From an uncultured Algibacter sp. (GTDB taxonomy: Bacteria > Bacteroidota > Bacteroidia > Flavobacteriales > Flavobacteriaceae), in assembly GCF_947495925.1 (NCBI RefSeq), contig NZ_CANMAU010000004.1, forward strand, positions 186,001 through 250,000: DNA of 64,000 nt, given 5' to 3'. A program made the translations under genes and the position numbers. A model generated the notes under the pieces. The model searched no databases, was not told where the DNA came from, and worked only from the letters and a program-made list of their open reading frames with translations. Within the stretch, counting starts at the first letter, position 1. Every line of letters starts with the position of its first letter. Shown here one piece after another: positions 52,599 to 60,887 of this stretch.

Positions 52599-53048
52599 CT
52601 AATAAATTATAGACTTTTTAAATAAATAAGATTTTCCCTTATATTGCCAATCTATTTTAATGTTCCAACGACCATCTACCAAACGATTGTCAGGTATGAG
52701 CAAATAAGAATTAGACAATGAAATAGCAGTTTCAAAGTCTAGTTGTTTGTTAGATGGTCTATATAGGAACACTTTTCCTGTAATATTTTTATAGTTGAAT
52801 GATTCTGGAAATTTTACACGTAATCCTGCATCGCTCTTTTCATAACTTATGTTTTCTTCAAGCGTTTTAGCGTTATTCAGCTTGTCAATATCATTCTGGT
52901 AAGCCAATTCTTCGGCATAATAATCTTCAGTAACCAATTCGTGCTCAAAATCCTCGCTCACATTCATAGTAATAATAAAGTATAGGATAAACGAAATAAA
53001 CCCTATAAACGCCAATACAATTCCGGTACCCCAATTAAACTTCATCAT
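52599..53048 (-). CDS. ccoH: FixH/CcoH family protein
   Basis: A 149-residue protein with one N-terminal membrane helix (about 7-28) and a periplasmic beta-rich domain (FNYKNITGKVFLYRPSNKQLDF; VDGRWNIKIDWQYKGKSYLFKK). FixH proteins are needed for assembly of the cbb3 oxidase with CcoI. The position after ccoG fits. A 253-nt gap with repeat sequence separates it from ccoG, which is unusual inside this operon. Confidence 0.85.
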   Translation of the reverse strand: MMKFNWGTGIVLAFIGFISFILYFIITMNVSEDFEHELVTEDYYAEELAYQNDIDKLNNAKTLEENISYEKSDAGLRVKFPESFNYKNITGKVFLYRPSNKQLDFETAISLSNSYLLIPDNRLVDGRWNIKIDWQYKGKSYLFKKSIIY

Positions 53049-53063
53049 TATTTGTTTTAGTTA

Positions 53064-53176
53064 TCCTGAACTTGTTTCAGGATCTCATTTCTTTTATTCT
53101 GGCATTTCCCTCGTTACCTCGGGTCAGGCTTTTCGTTATATCTTTCATGTACAGAACTTGTTTCAGTATCTCTTCA
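53064..53176. repeat. REP-like dispersed-type intergenic repeat
   Basis: TCCTGAACTTGTTTCAGGA (53064-53082) is an inverted repeat with a 5-nt loop. A degenerate second copy, AGAACTTGTTTCAGTATCTC, lies at about 53152-53171. Between them is CTCGTTACCTCGGGTCAGGC, a kind of text I recall from scattered intergenic repeats in Flavobacteriaceae. The rest of the 253-nt gap between ccoG and ccoH holds no gene. Confidence 0.5.
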
Positions 53177-53301
53177 AGTTAAAGCTTAAATATTAATTTA
53201 TATTCATAATTAAACTTATCTACTGTTACAAAAAAGGATGTCATTACAATCCTTAATGCACTTAATTACTAAAGTTGGTCTTTATTGTTTATTGTTGATC
53301 A

Positions 53302-54726
53302 TTATTTAAAACTCCGTGGGCCTAAAAAGTTGGCTGTTGTCGTTTCTATTAATTTATCACCTTGATAAACACCAATTTTTATTTTATTTCTATCACCAGT
53401 TAAGGCCGAATTATTAATCTCAATAAACAATGTGCCTTCAGCAAGTCCTTGACTAGGTACAACAAAATCATTACGAGTAGCAACCAGTTTTAGTTCGCCC
53501 TTATGAGACATTAATTTTAAAGTCACATTTTCAATATCATTGGATGTTTTATTCACCAATTTATAAGTAAATACATTGCTTATTATGTTATTCTCTTTGT
53601 GCTCATATAATTGCCCTGGTAATCTTAATACATTAGCCTCGACATCATTTCTTAAAAATAACATACCTATAAGTAAACCAATCATAATAGCTAAAACGGC
53701 AATATAACCTTTCATTCTAGCTGTGAGTTTAAAAGGCGTTTTCTTTTCTATGTTTTCTTCGCTAGCATAACGTATTAATCCTTTTGGAAGATTAATACTT
53801 TCCATAATATGGTCGCATTCATCAATACATGCCGTGCAATTCACACATTCTAATTGTGTCCCATTTCTAATATCAATTCCTGTGGGGCATACATGTACAC
53901 ATTGCAAGCAATCAATACAATCCCCATGTCCTAAGGAGTTTCGGTCTTCATTTTTTCTGAATTTTTTTCTTCCATTTTCGCCCTCACCACGTTTATGGTC
54001 GTAGGCAACAACTATGGATTTGGTATCTAAAAGAACGCCTTGTAATCTTCCGTAAGGACAAGCAATAACACAAACCTGTTCTCTAAACCATGCAAAGACA
54101 AAATAAAAAACAGCCGTAAAAATGGTTAATGAAACTAAGGTGTTTAAATGTGTAGTAGGACCATCGGTAATATATCTGATGAGCTCATCGCTTCCAATTA
54201 AATAGGCTAAAAATACATTCGCTATAATGAATGATATCATGGCGAATATGATAAATTTTAGTCCTTTCTTTTTTATTTTTTCAGCATCCCATTTTTGTCT
54301 GGCAAGTTTACGCTGTTTGTTTCTATCTCCTTCAATCCAATATTCAATTCTTCGGAAAACCATTTCCATAAAAATAGTTTGAGGACAAATCCAACCACAA
54401 AAAATTCTACCAAAAGCGACTGTAAACAAGGTGATAAAAATCACCCCAATAAGCATAGAAATAACAAACAAATGGAAATCTTGAGGCCAAAACGGGAACC
54501 CAAAAATATTGAAACGACGTTCCAATACATTGAACATTAAAAACTGGTTTCCATTAATTTTAATAAACGGAGAAAGTAAAAGGAAGGCTAGTAAAAAGTA
54601 ACTAATTAACTTTCTGTATTTATAGAACCTCCCAGAAGGTTTTTTTGGGAATACCCAAGCCCGTTTACCATCTTCATTAATGGTTCCAATGGAGTCTCTG
54701 AATATTTCGTTTTCTGGGGTTTCCAA
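53302..54726 (-). CDS. ccoG: cytochrome c oxidase accessory protein CcoG
   Basis: A 474-residue membrane protein with five or so helices and a central di-cluster ferredoxin domain (CIDCLQCVHVCPTGID, then CVNCTACIDECD), also an earlier CGWICPQTIFME and ACPYGRLQG. The C-terminal Ig-like FixG domain begins near VEANVLRLPGQ. CcoG is a copper reductase that supplies Cu(I) for the binuclear centre of the cbb3 oxidase. It follows ccoP across a 56-nt gap containing a 10-bp stem-loop. Confidence 0.93.
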   Translation of the reverse strand: METPENEIFRDSIGTINEDGKRAWVFPKKPSGRFYKYRKLISYFLLAFLLLSPFIKINGNQFLMFNVLERRFNIFGFPFWPQDFHLFVISMLIGVIFITLFTVAFGRIFCGWICPQTIFMEMVFRRIEYWIEGDRNKQRKLARQKWDAEKIKKKGLKFIIFAMISFIIANVFLAYLIGSDELIRYITDGPTTHLNTLVSLTIFTAVFYFVFAWFREQVCVIACPYGRLQGVLLDTKSIVVAYDHKRGEGENGRKKFRKNEDRNSLGHGDCIDCLQCVHVCPTGIDIRNGTQLECVNCTACIDECDHIMESINLPKGLIRYASEENIEKKTPFKLTARMKGYIAVLAIMIGLLIGMLFLRNDVEANVLRLPGQLYEHKENNIISNVFTYKLVNKTSNDIENVTLKLMSHKGELKLVATRNDFVVPSQGLAEGTLFIEINNSALTGDRNKIKIGVYQGDKLIETTTANFLGPRSFK

Positions 54727-54741
54727 AGCGTAGTGATTTAA

Positions 54742-54773
54742 GACCTTAGAAAGCTATTAAACGTTCTAAGGTC
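54742..54773 (-). other. stem-loop between ccoP and ccoG
   Basis: GACCTTAGAA (54742-54751) and TTCTAAGGTC (54764-54773) form a perfect 10-bp stem with a 12-nt loop. In the leftward transcript it follows the ccoP stop and precedes ccoG. No long T-run follows, so it is more likely a processing or attenuation hairpin than a full terminator. Confidence 0.65.
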
Positions 54774-54782
54774 CATCATTGT

Positions 54783-55742
54783 TTAGTTTGCTAGAGTTAC
54801 TTGTGTAGAATCAACAACAGTTTCAATTGCTGTTTCTTCTATGCTTTCGTCCGAAGTTGTCTCAGAACTATCATCAACCATGAGATCACCTTCTGGATCT
54901 TTTGGGTTGGCAGGTGTAGTTCCTTGGAACGTTAGAACATAACTAGCTACTTGAGCTATTTCTAAAGGTTTTAATTGTGTTTTCCAGGCAATCATACCTT
55001 TTCCTGAACGTCCACCTTCAGACACTGTTTTAAATATACTTTTAATATCTCCACCTAAAATCCAGTGTTTATCTGTTAAGTTTGGCCCAATACCACCACC
55101 ACCATCGGCCATGTGACAAGCCACACAATTGGTTTCAAATGTCTTTTTTCCAGCAGATAAATCGGCAGCCTCAGTAAGCTGTGTAACTGTATTTACATCA
55201 ACCAATCCTTTTGCTGTTTTTTTATATGCTTCAATAGCTGTTCGAGCTTCAACTAATTCTGTTTCTAATTCATCAATTTGTGACGGACCATTAAATACAT
55301 GATATCTTAAAAGGTATACAGCGGCAAAAACAATGGAAATATAAAAACCATAAAGCCACCATGGTGGTAAGTCGTTATCTAATTCTTTAATACCATCATA
55401 ATTATGGTCTAAAATAATTTCACCTTCTTCTTCAATAGGTTTCTGACCAAGAAGTTTATTATACGTTTCTTTTAACCATGTGAATTTTACTGAACTTTCT
55501 TTTTCAGCTAAGAAGCGCGCTTTAGCTTCTTCGTCAAGTTTATGAAGCATAACATTTTCTAGTGCTCCAACAATAGCTTCTATAGCTATAAGTATGAGTA
55601 ATACTAGAAGTAAAAAAAGCATGACTACCGGATATTCTACAAATGCTGGTTTGTCTCCAGAGTCTATAAAGAATTCAACAGCTCCAAAAATGATAAAGAA
55701 TACTATTGGAACACGAATCCAAGATGGAACTAAATTTCTCAT
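54783..55742 (-). CDS. ccoP: cbb3 oxidase subunit III, single-heme CcoP
   Basis: A 319-residue membrane cytochrome c. Two or three N-terminal helices (about 10-25 and 38-60) and a further one (about 129-147) are followed by one cytochrome c domain with a single C-x2-C-H (C206, C209, H210), then GPNLTDKHWILGG and the axial methionine in GKGMIAWK. Classical CcoP has two heme c sites; here I find only one. An acidic, serine-rich tail ends the chain. The start overlaps the ccoQ stop by 4 nt (ATGA). Confidence 0.92.
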   Translation of the reverse strand: MRNLVPSWIRVPIVFFIIFGAVEFFIDSGDKPAFVEYPVVMLFLLLVLLILIAIEAIVGALENVMLHKLDEEAKARFLAEKESSVKFTWLKETYNKLLGQKPIEEEGEIILDHNYDGIKELDNDLPPWWLYGFYISIVFAAVYLLRYHVFNGPSQIDELETELVEARTAIEAYKKTAKGLVDVNTVTQLTEAADLSAGKKTFETNCVACHMADGGGGIGPNLTDKHWILGGDIKSIFKTVSEGGRSGKGMIAWKTQLKPLEIAQVASYVLTFQGTTPANPKDPEGDLMVDDSSETTSDESIEETAIETVVDSTQVTLAN

Positions 55743-55927
55743 GATATATCGTTGTTTTGGTGGTTATCTAATGGAATATGACTTACTGTTTTTATATAGT
55801 CTTTTTTAGCGGTAAATACCCACCAAAAGAGTGCTACAAAAAAGATAAAAAAGATAAGTAAGGAGATTATAGGGTATATCTCTATACCCGCTATAGTCTC
55901 CATATGATTTTTTATATATTTTAACAT
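55739..55927 (-). CDS. ccoQ: small cbb3 oxidase subunit CcoQ
   Basis: A 62-residue protein with one membrane helix (about 19-38: ISLLIFFIFFVALFWWVFTA) and a short charged tail (KKDYIKTVSHIPLDN), as usual for CcoQ, which stabilises the core oxidase. It sits between ccoNO (18 nt gap) and ccoP (4-nt overlap). Identification rests on position, size and topology more than on sequence. Confidence 0.82.
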   Translation of the reverse strand: MLKYIKNHMETIAGIEIYPIISLLIFFIFFVALFWWVFTAKKDYIKTVSHIPLDNHQNNDIS

Positions 55928-55945
55928 GATGCTCTGTTTTGTGGG

Positions 55946-58135
55946 TTATTGATGAGAATCTACTTTAATGTCAGTCCCTAAGCGCTGTAGGTAAGCTATA
56001 AGAGCAACAATTTCTCTGTTTTTCATCTCAATGAAATCCTCCCCGTCTTCGGCAGCCGACTTTTTATCAGCTTCGTAAGCGGTTACAAAATCAGGGTCGG
56101 CATATAAATTCTGCTCAATTTGAGCGCCTTGCTCATCCATACTTTTTTGTGCATTGGCAATGTCTTCACCTGTATAAGGTACGCCTAAACTTACCATAGT
56201 TTCCATTTTGGCTTCAGTTTGAGATTTATCTAGCTCACTACTACTACCCGTGATCAACCAAGGGTAACGTGGCATGATAGAACCCGATGAGGTACTCTGC
56301 GGATCATACATATGATTGAAATGCCAGTTGTCGGAATACTTAGCACCGATACGATGTAAATCTGGCCCGGTACGTTTACTTCCCCAAAGAAATGGGTGAT
56401 CGTAAACATATTCCCCGGCTTTTGAGTATTCGCCATAACGTTCCACCTCATGTCTAAACGGACGAATCATCTGTGAATGACAGCCCACACAGCCTTCTCT
56501 AATATAAATATCACGCCCTTCCAATTCCAATGGTGTATATGGTTGTACGCTAGCAATAGTTGGTATATTAGATTTCACCATAATGGTTGGAACAATTTGA
56601 ATTATACCACCAATTAAAATAGCCACTGTTGCTAAAATGGTTAATTGAATCGGTCTTCTTTCTAACCAAGTATGCCACCCCTCATTAGAAGTACGTTTGT
56701 TGGTTACTTTTTCTAAGGCTGCTGCTTCAGCCAATTCATCTTCAACTTTACTTCCTCGCTTAATCGTAACTATAATGTTATAAACTAGGATAAGCATACC
56801 CAATATGTACATGGTGCCTCCAATAGCACGCATCCAATACATTGGTATTATTTCGGTAACAGTTTCTAAGAAGTTACCGTATACTAACGTACCATCTGGA
56901 TTAAACTGTTGCCACATGGAGTACTGCGTAAATCCAGCAACATACATAGGAAGAGCATAGATAATAATACCCAAAGTTCCTAACCAGAAATGTAAGTTAG
57001 CTAATGCTAATGAGTATAATTTTGTTTTAAATAAACGCGGAATTAAATAGTAAATAATACCAAAAGCCATAAAGCCATTCCATGCTAAAGCACCAACGTG
57101 TACGTGGGCGATAATCCAATCGGTAAAGTGTGCTACGGCATTTACATTTTTTAAAGATAAGGTTGGTCCTTCAAATGTAGCCATGCCATATCCGGTTATT
57201 GCTACAACCATAAATTTTAATACAGGGTCCACTCGAACTTTATCCCAAGCACCACGCAAGGTTAAAAGACCGTTTATCATACCACCCCAAGAAGGCATAA
57301 GAAGCATAACTGAGAAGGCAACACCTAAATTTTGTGCCCATTCGGGTAAAGCTGTATATAATAAATGATGAGGTCCTGCCCAGATATAAATAAAAATTAA
57401 AGACCAAAAGTGAACTATAGAAAGCCTGTATGAGTATACGGGTCTGTTAGCTGCTTTCGGTACAAAATAATACATTAACCCTAAAAATGGTGTGGTTAAA
57501 AAGAATGCCACAGCATTATGACCGTACCACCATTGTACTAAGGCATCTTGTACACCCGCATAAACCGAGTAACTTTTCATAGCACTCACAGGTAACTCTA
57601 AACTATTGAAAATATGAAGTACAGCAACGGTAACGAATGTCGCCAAGTAAAACCAGATAGCTACATATAAGTGACGCTGTCTACGTTTTAAAATAGTCCA
57701 AATCATATTAACACCAAAAACAACCCAGATAAGAGCAATAGCAATATCAATAGGCCATTCAAGTTCTGCATACTCCTTTGACGTAGTATATCCTAAAGGG
57801 AGTGATATGGCTGCTGCAACTATAATAAGTTGCCACCCCCAAAAGTTGATGTTACTTAATAAGTCGCTTGCCATACGTGTTTTGAGTAAACGCTGAAGCG
57901 AATAATAAACACCAGCAAACATGGCGTTTCCAACAAAAGCAAAAATGACAGCATTGGTGTGTAATGGTCTTAATCTACCAAAACTTAACCATGAAATACC
58001 ATCGGTAAGATTTGGGAATAGAAACATAAATGCGAGTAGTAAACCTACCGCCATTCCTACAACACCAAAAATTATTGTGGCATAAAGGAATTTAGTAACG
58101 ATTTTGTTATCGTAATGAAACTGTTGCATTTCCAT
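55946..58135 (-). CDS. ccoNO: cbb3 oxidase fused subunits I and II
   Basis: A 729-residue fusion of the catalytic subunit CcoN (about 1-480, twelve or so helices) and the monoheme cytochrome CcoO (about 500-729). CcoN has the heme-ligand histidines in RLRPLHTNAVIFAF and HVHVGALAWNGF, and the copper-site region in WWYGHNAVAFFLTTPF. CcoO has one C-x2-C-H (GCVGCHSQMIRPF). The fusion is the usual form in Bacteroidetes. This is the high-affinity terminal oxidase that reduces oxygen at low tension. It starts 2 nt after the ccoS stop. Confidence 0.95.
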   Translation of the reverse strand: MEMQQFHYDNKIVTKFLYATIIFGVVGMAVGLLLAFMFLFPNLTDGISWLSFGRLRPLHTNAVIFAFVGNAMFAGVYYSLQRLLKTRMASDLLSNINFWGWQLIIVAAAISLPLGYTTSKEYAELEWPIDIAIALIWVVFGVNMIWTILKRRQRHLYVAIWFYLATFVTVAVLHIFNSLELPVSAMKSYSVYAGVQDALVQWWYGHNAVAFFLTTPFLGLMYYFVPKAANRPVYSYRLSIVHFWSLIFIYIWAGPHHLLYTALPEWAQNLGVAFSVMLLMPSWGGMINGLLTLRGAWDKVRVDPVLKFMVVAITGYGMATFEGPTLSLKNVNAVAHFTDWIIAHVHVGALAWNGFMAFGIIYYLIPRLFKTKLYSLALANLHFWLGTLGIIIYALPMYVAGFTQYSMWQQFNPDGTLVYGNFLETVTEIIPMYWMRAIGGTMYILGMLILVYNIIVTIKRGSKVEDELAEAAALEKVTNKRTSNEGWHTWLERRPIQLTILATVAILIGGIIQIVPTIMVKSNIPTIASVQPYTPLELEGRDIYIREGCVGCHSQMIRPFRHEVERYGEYSKAGEYVYDHPFLWGSKRTGPDLHRIGAKYSDNWHFNHMYDPQSTSSGSIMPRYPWLITGSSSELDKSQTEAKMETMVSLGVPYTGEDIANAQKSMDEQGAQIEQNLYADPDFVTAYEADKKSAAEDGEDFIEMKNREIVALIAYLQRLGTDIKVDSHQ

Positions 58136-58137
58136 AA

Positions 58138-58329
58138 TTAATTATTAGTCTTTTTGGTTAGTACTGTTTTTCGTGGTTTATCTTTTATGAGTTCGTCTTC
58201 AAATAACATGCGAACTGAAGGGGTGTAGCTGTCATCGTACTGACCACTTTTTACAGCCAAAACAAAAGCTATAAAAAAGCCAATAGCAACGATAATGCTT
58301 ATTGCTAGCAAAATATATATAACACTCAT
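58138..58329 (-). CDS. ccoS: cbb3 oxidase maturation protein CcoS
   Basis: A 63-residue protein: one N-terminal helix (SVIYILLAISIIVAIGFFIA), then FVLAVKSGQYDD, a CcoS signature region, and a charged tail. CcoS is required for cofactor insertion into CcoN. It lies at the head of the ccoNOQP unit and has its own promoter, with an Fnr-type operator, between itself and ccoI. Confidence 0.9.
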   Translation of the reverse strand: MSVIYILLAISIIVAIGFFIAFVLAVKSGQYDDSYTPSVRMLFEDELIKDKPRKTVLTKKTNN

Positions 58330-58349
58330 ACCTAATTGAAGTTATGGTT

Positions 58350-58357
58350 CAAAAGTA
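58350..58357 (-). promoter_or_regulatory. -7 element of the ccoS-ccoNOQP unit
   Basis: Read on the minus strand, TACTTTTG (58357-58350) matches TAnnTTTG perfectly. Its first base is 29.5 nt from the centre of the operator at 58380-58393, and the ccoS ATG is at 58329. Confidence 0.6.
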
Positions 58358-58379
58358 ATTTTATACGCATTTGTAAAAT

Positions 58380-58393
58380 ATGATTTTTATCAT
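58380..58393 (-). promoter_or_regulatory. Crp/Fnr-type operator of ccoS-ccoNOQP
   Basis: ATGATTTTTATCAT has perfect ATGAT/ATCAT arms around four bases. It begins 4 nt after the ccoI stop codon and is positioned for activation of the ccoS promoter. It gives the oxidase structural genes a promoter independent of ccoI. Confidence 0.7.
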
Positions 58394-58396
58394 GTT

Positions 58397-60781
58397 TTAA
58401 CAAGCTTCTTTAAGTTTTTTTCCTACTAAATTTGTAGCTATTGTGGTGAAAATTACAATGCTTATTGAACTTAAAGGCATTAGTATTGCGGCAATCACGG
58501 GAGCTAATTGTCCCGTAACGGCAAAATATAATCCGATAGAATTGTATATGATGGATAAAACGAAACTCCATTTGATAATTTTGATAGCAGATTTAGAGAT
58601 TTTAATAAACTTAAATAAGTTATTAAATTGAGACGCATCTAAAATAGCATCACATGCAGGTGAAAACACATTCACATCTTCAGAAATTGCAAAGCCTACA
58701 TTACTCTGCGCAAGTGCTCCCGCATCATTTAATCCGTCACCAATCATTAATACTTTTGCTCCCGAATTTTGATGATGTTTTATGTACTCTAATTTATCTT
58801 CTGGCTTCTGATTAAAGAAAATCTTAGTTTTAGAAGGAAGTAATTTGATGAGATTTTCTTGCTCTCCAGCGTTATCACCAGAAATAATAGCTAAATCATA
58901 ATCTTTTTTTAATTGATTAAAAAGTTTAGAAAGCCCTTTTCTATATTGATTGTAAAATGTAAATTTTCCTTTGTAAGTGTTATTTGCACACACATGAACA
59001 GCTGTATTTAAAGCAGTAGTTTCAGACGCTAATCCTACATAAGATGCCGAACCTATCTTGATAGAATCATGGTTTTTATTAGATTCAATGCCTTTACCTA
59101 TATGTTCTTGGTAATTATCTAAGGTGATGATATCATGTTCGTCTAAGAGATTATAAAGAGATCTGCTTAAAGGGTGGTTTGAGTTCCTTAAAGTGCTTTT
59201 TAATAAAATTTCTTCATCAATAGAAAGGTTGGAACCCTCATAAGTAATGGATGTTTCTTTATTGGCTGTAATTGTACCTGTTTTATCAAAAATAATAGTA
59301 TTAATGGCTGCTAACTGCTCAATAACTAATGCATTTTTTGCATATAGTTTTTCTTTTCCAAAAATGCGTAATAAATTCCCAAAAGTAAAGGGGGCCGCTA
59401 ATGCAATGGCGCAAGGGCAGGCTATAATTAAAACAGCAGTGAAAACATTAAGCGCTTTAGAGCTATCAACATATAGCCAATAGGATGTAGCGATTAGAGC
59501 TATGGTAAGTAGGGTTATAGTGAATCGTTTGCTAATAGCGTTAGTGATATTGGTAAATCCATCTTCCTTGTTTTTATTAAATACATCGTTACTCCAGAGT
59601 TGTGTTAAGTAACTTTGTTCTACTGTTTTTAAGACATCTACTTCAATGCTACCATATAATTGCTTACCTCCGGCAAATAGTTTGTCTCCAGATGTTTTTG
59701 ACACAGCTTCAGATTCGCCGGTAACAAAACTATAATCGATCTGAGCATTACCATTAATTAAAATACAATCTACGGGGATAAGCTCTTCATTTCTAATCAA
59801 TAATCTGTCTCCTTTTTTAATATCATACACTTGAATAGATTCTTCTTTGCCTTGTTCAGAAATTTTAGTTATCCCGATAGGGAAATATGATTTATAATCT
59901 CTTTCAAACGATAAATAACTATAGGTTTTCTGCTGAAAGAACTTACCAACTAAGAGGAAGAATATTAATCCAGATAAACTATCAAAAAAGCCTGTCCCTA
60001 AGTTGAATACTATTTCGGCAGTACTTCTAATAAAAAGGACAGATGCCCCCAATGCTATGGGTACATCAATATTTAAGATACCAGATTTTAATCCTTTGTA
60101 GGCTGAAATAAAATAGTCTTGTGCGCAATAAAAAATAACAGGTAAAGAAAAGCTAAACATAAGCCACCTAAAAACAGGTGCATATTGTTCTATCCAAAAC
60201 CCGTTAACTTGGAAATACTCCGGGAATGATAAAAACATGATGTTACCAAAGGCAAAACCAGCAATACCTAATTTGTATATCAAAGACCGGTCTACATTTT
60301 TTTTGCCAACACTATAATCATCTAAACTTATAAATGGTTCATAACCAATTTTACTTAGGAGTTTTACCAGGTTTTTCAAACTAAGATTTTCACTATGGTA
60401 AGTGATCCTAACATTTTTTTTGCCAAAATTTACAATGGAAGCAGAAACAGCTGGATTTAGTTTATTCAAATTTTCTAAAATCCATATGCAGGAACTGCAG
60501 TGAATATGTGGAATATAAAGCGTAACAATCTGAGTTTTATCGTCACTAAACTCTAATAACGTATCAACAATTTTTTGATTATCCAAAAAGTTGTATTTAC
60601 CCTCTACCTCTTTTGGTGAGGCTCCAGGTGCGTTCTGTAAATCGTAATAACAAGTTAAATCGTTTGCAGAAAATATCTCGTAAACAGTTTTACAACCATT
60701 ACAACAAAAAGATTTGTCATCATAGACAATTTCAGATTCAGATGAATCCAATCCGCAGTGGAAACATGATTGATGTTCCAT
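58397..60781 (-). CDS. ccoI: copper-translocating P1B ATPase of cbb3 assembly
   Basis: A 794-residue P-type ATPase. An N-terminal cysteine-rich metal-binding domain (CFHCGLD, then CCNGC, about 6-30) precedes a heavy-metal-associated domain with CSSC (95-98) and eight membrane helices with the transport motif CPC (ACPCAIALAAP). TGES (FVTGESEAV), phosphorylation site DKTGT, HP (SNHPLSRS) and GDGLNDAGAL are all intact. This is the CcoI/FixI type that exports copper for cbb3 oxidase assembly rather than for resistance. It is divergent from the Crp/Fnr gene across 106 nt containing an Fnr-type operator. Confidence 0.93.
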   Translation of the reverse strand: MEHQSCFHCGLDSSESEIVYDDKSFCCNGCKTVYEIFSANDLTCYYDLQNAPGASPKEVEGKYNFLDNQKIVDTLLEFSDDKTQIVTLYIPHIHCSSCIWILENLNKLNPAVSASIVNFGKKNVRITYHSENLSLKNLVKLLSKIGYEPFISLDDYSVGKKNVDRSLIYKLGIAGFAFGNIMFLSFPEYFQVNGFWIEQYAPVFRWLMFSFSLPVIFYCAQDYFISAYKGLKSGILNIDVPIALGASVLFIRSTAEIVFNLGTGFFDSLSGLIFFLLVGKFFQQKTYSYLSFERDYKSYFPIGITKISEQGKEESIQVYDIKKGDRLLIRNEELIPVDCILINGNAQIDYSFVTGESEAVSKTSGDKLFAGGKQLYGSIEVDVLKTVEQSYLTQLWSNDVFNKNKEDGFTNITNAISKRFTITLLTIALIATSYWLYVDSSKALNVFTAVLIIACPCAIALAAPFTFGNLLRIFGKEKLYAKNALVIEQLAAINTIIFDKTGTITANKETSITYEGSNLSIDEEILLKSTLRNSNHPLSRSLYNLLDEHDIITLDNYQEHIGKGIESNKNHDSIKIGSASYVGLASETTALNTAVHVCANNTYKGKFTFYNQYRKGLSKLFNQLKKDYDLAIISGDNAGEQENLIKLLPSKTKIFFNQKPEDKLEYIKHHQNSGAKVLMIGDGLNDAGALAQSNVGFAISEDVNVFSPACDAILDASQFNNLFKFIKISKSAIKIIKWSFVLSIIYNSIGLYFAVTGQLAPVIAAILMPLSSISIVIFTTIATNLVGKKLKEAC

Positions 60782-60807
60782 AAAAATTTGCTCAATTATA
60801 CCTGATA

Positions 60808-60815
60808 CAAAAATG
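60808..60815 (-). promoter_or_regulatory. -7 element of ccoI
   Basis: Read on the minus strand, CATTTTTG (60815-60808) matches TAnnTTTG at 7 of 8 positions, and its first base is 29.5 nt from the centre of the operator at 60838-60851. The ccoI ATG is at 60781. Confidence 0.55.
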
Positions 60816-60837
60816 AAAAGTTAGTGAATAATTTAAT

Positions 60838-60851
60838 ATGATATCTGTCAT
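60838..60851. promoter_or_regulatory. Crp/Fnr-type operator between ccoI and the regulator gene
   Basis: ATGATATCTGTCAT fits ATGAY-N4-RTCAT, with imperfect arms. It is spaced like the other sites relative to the ccoI -7 element. Toward the regulator gene no -7 element lies at that distance, so on that side it may be used for autoregulation in another way. Confidence 0.65.
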
Positions 60852-60887
60852 GTTTTATTTATTTTTACACTACTCTAATATTTAGTT

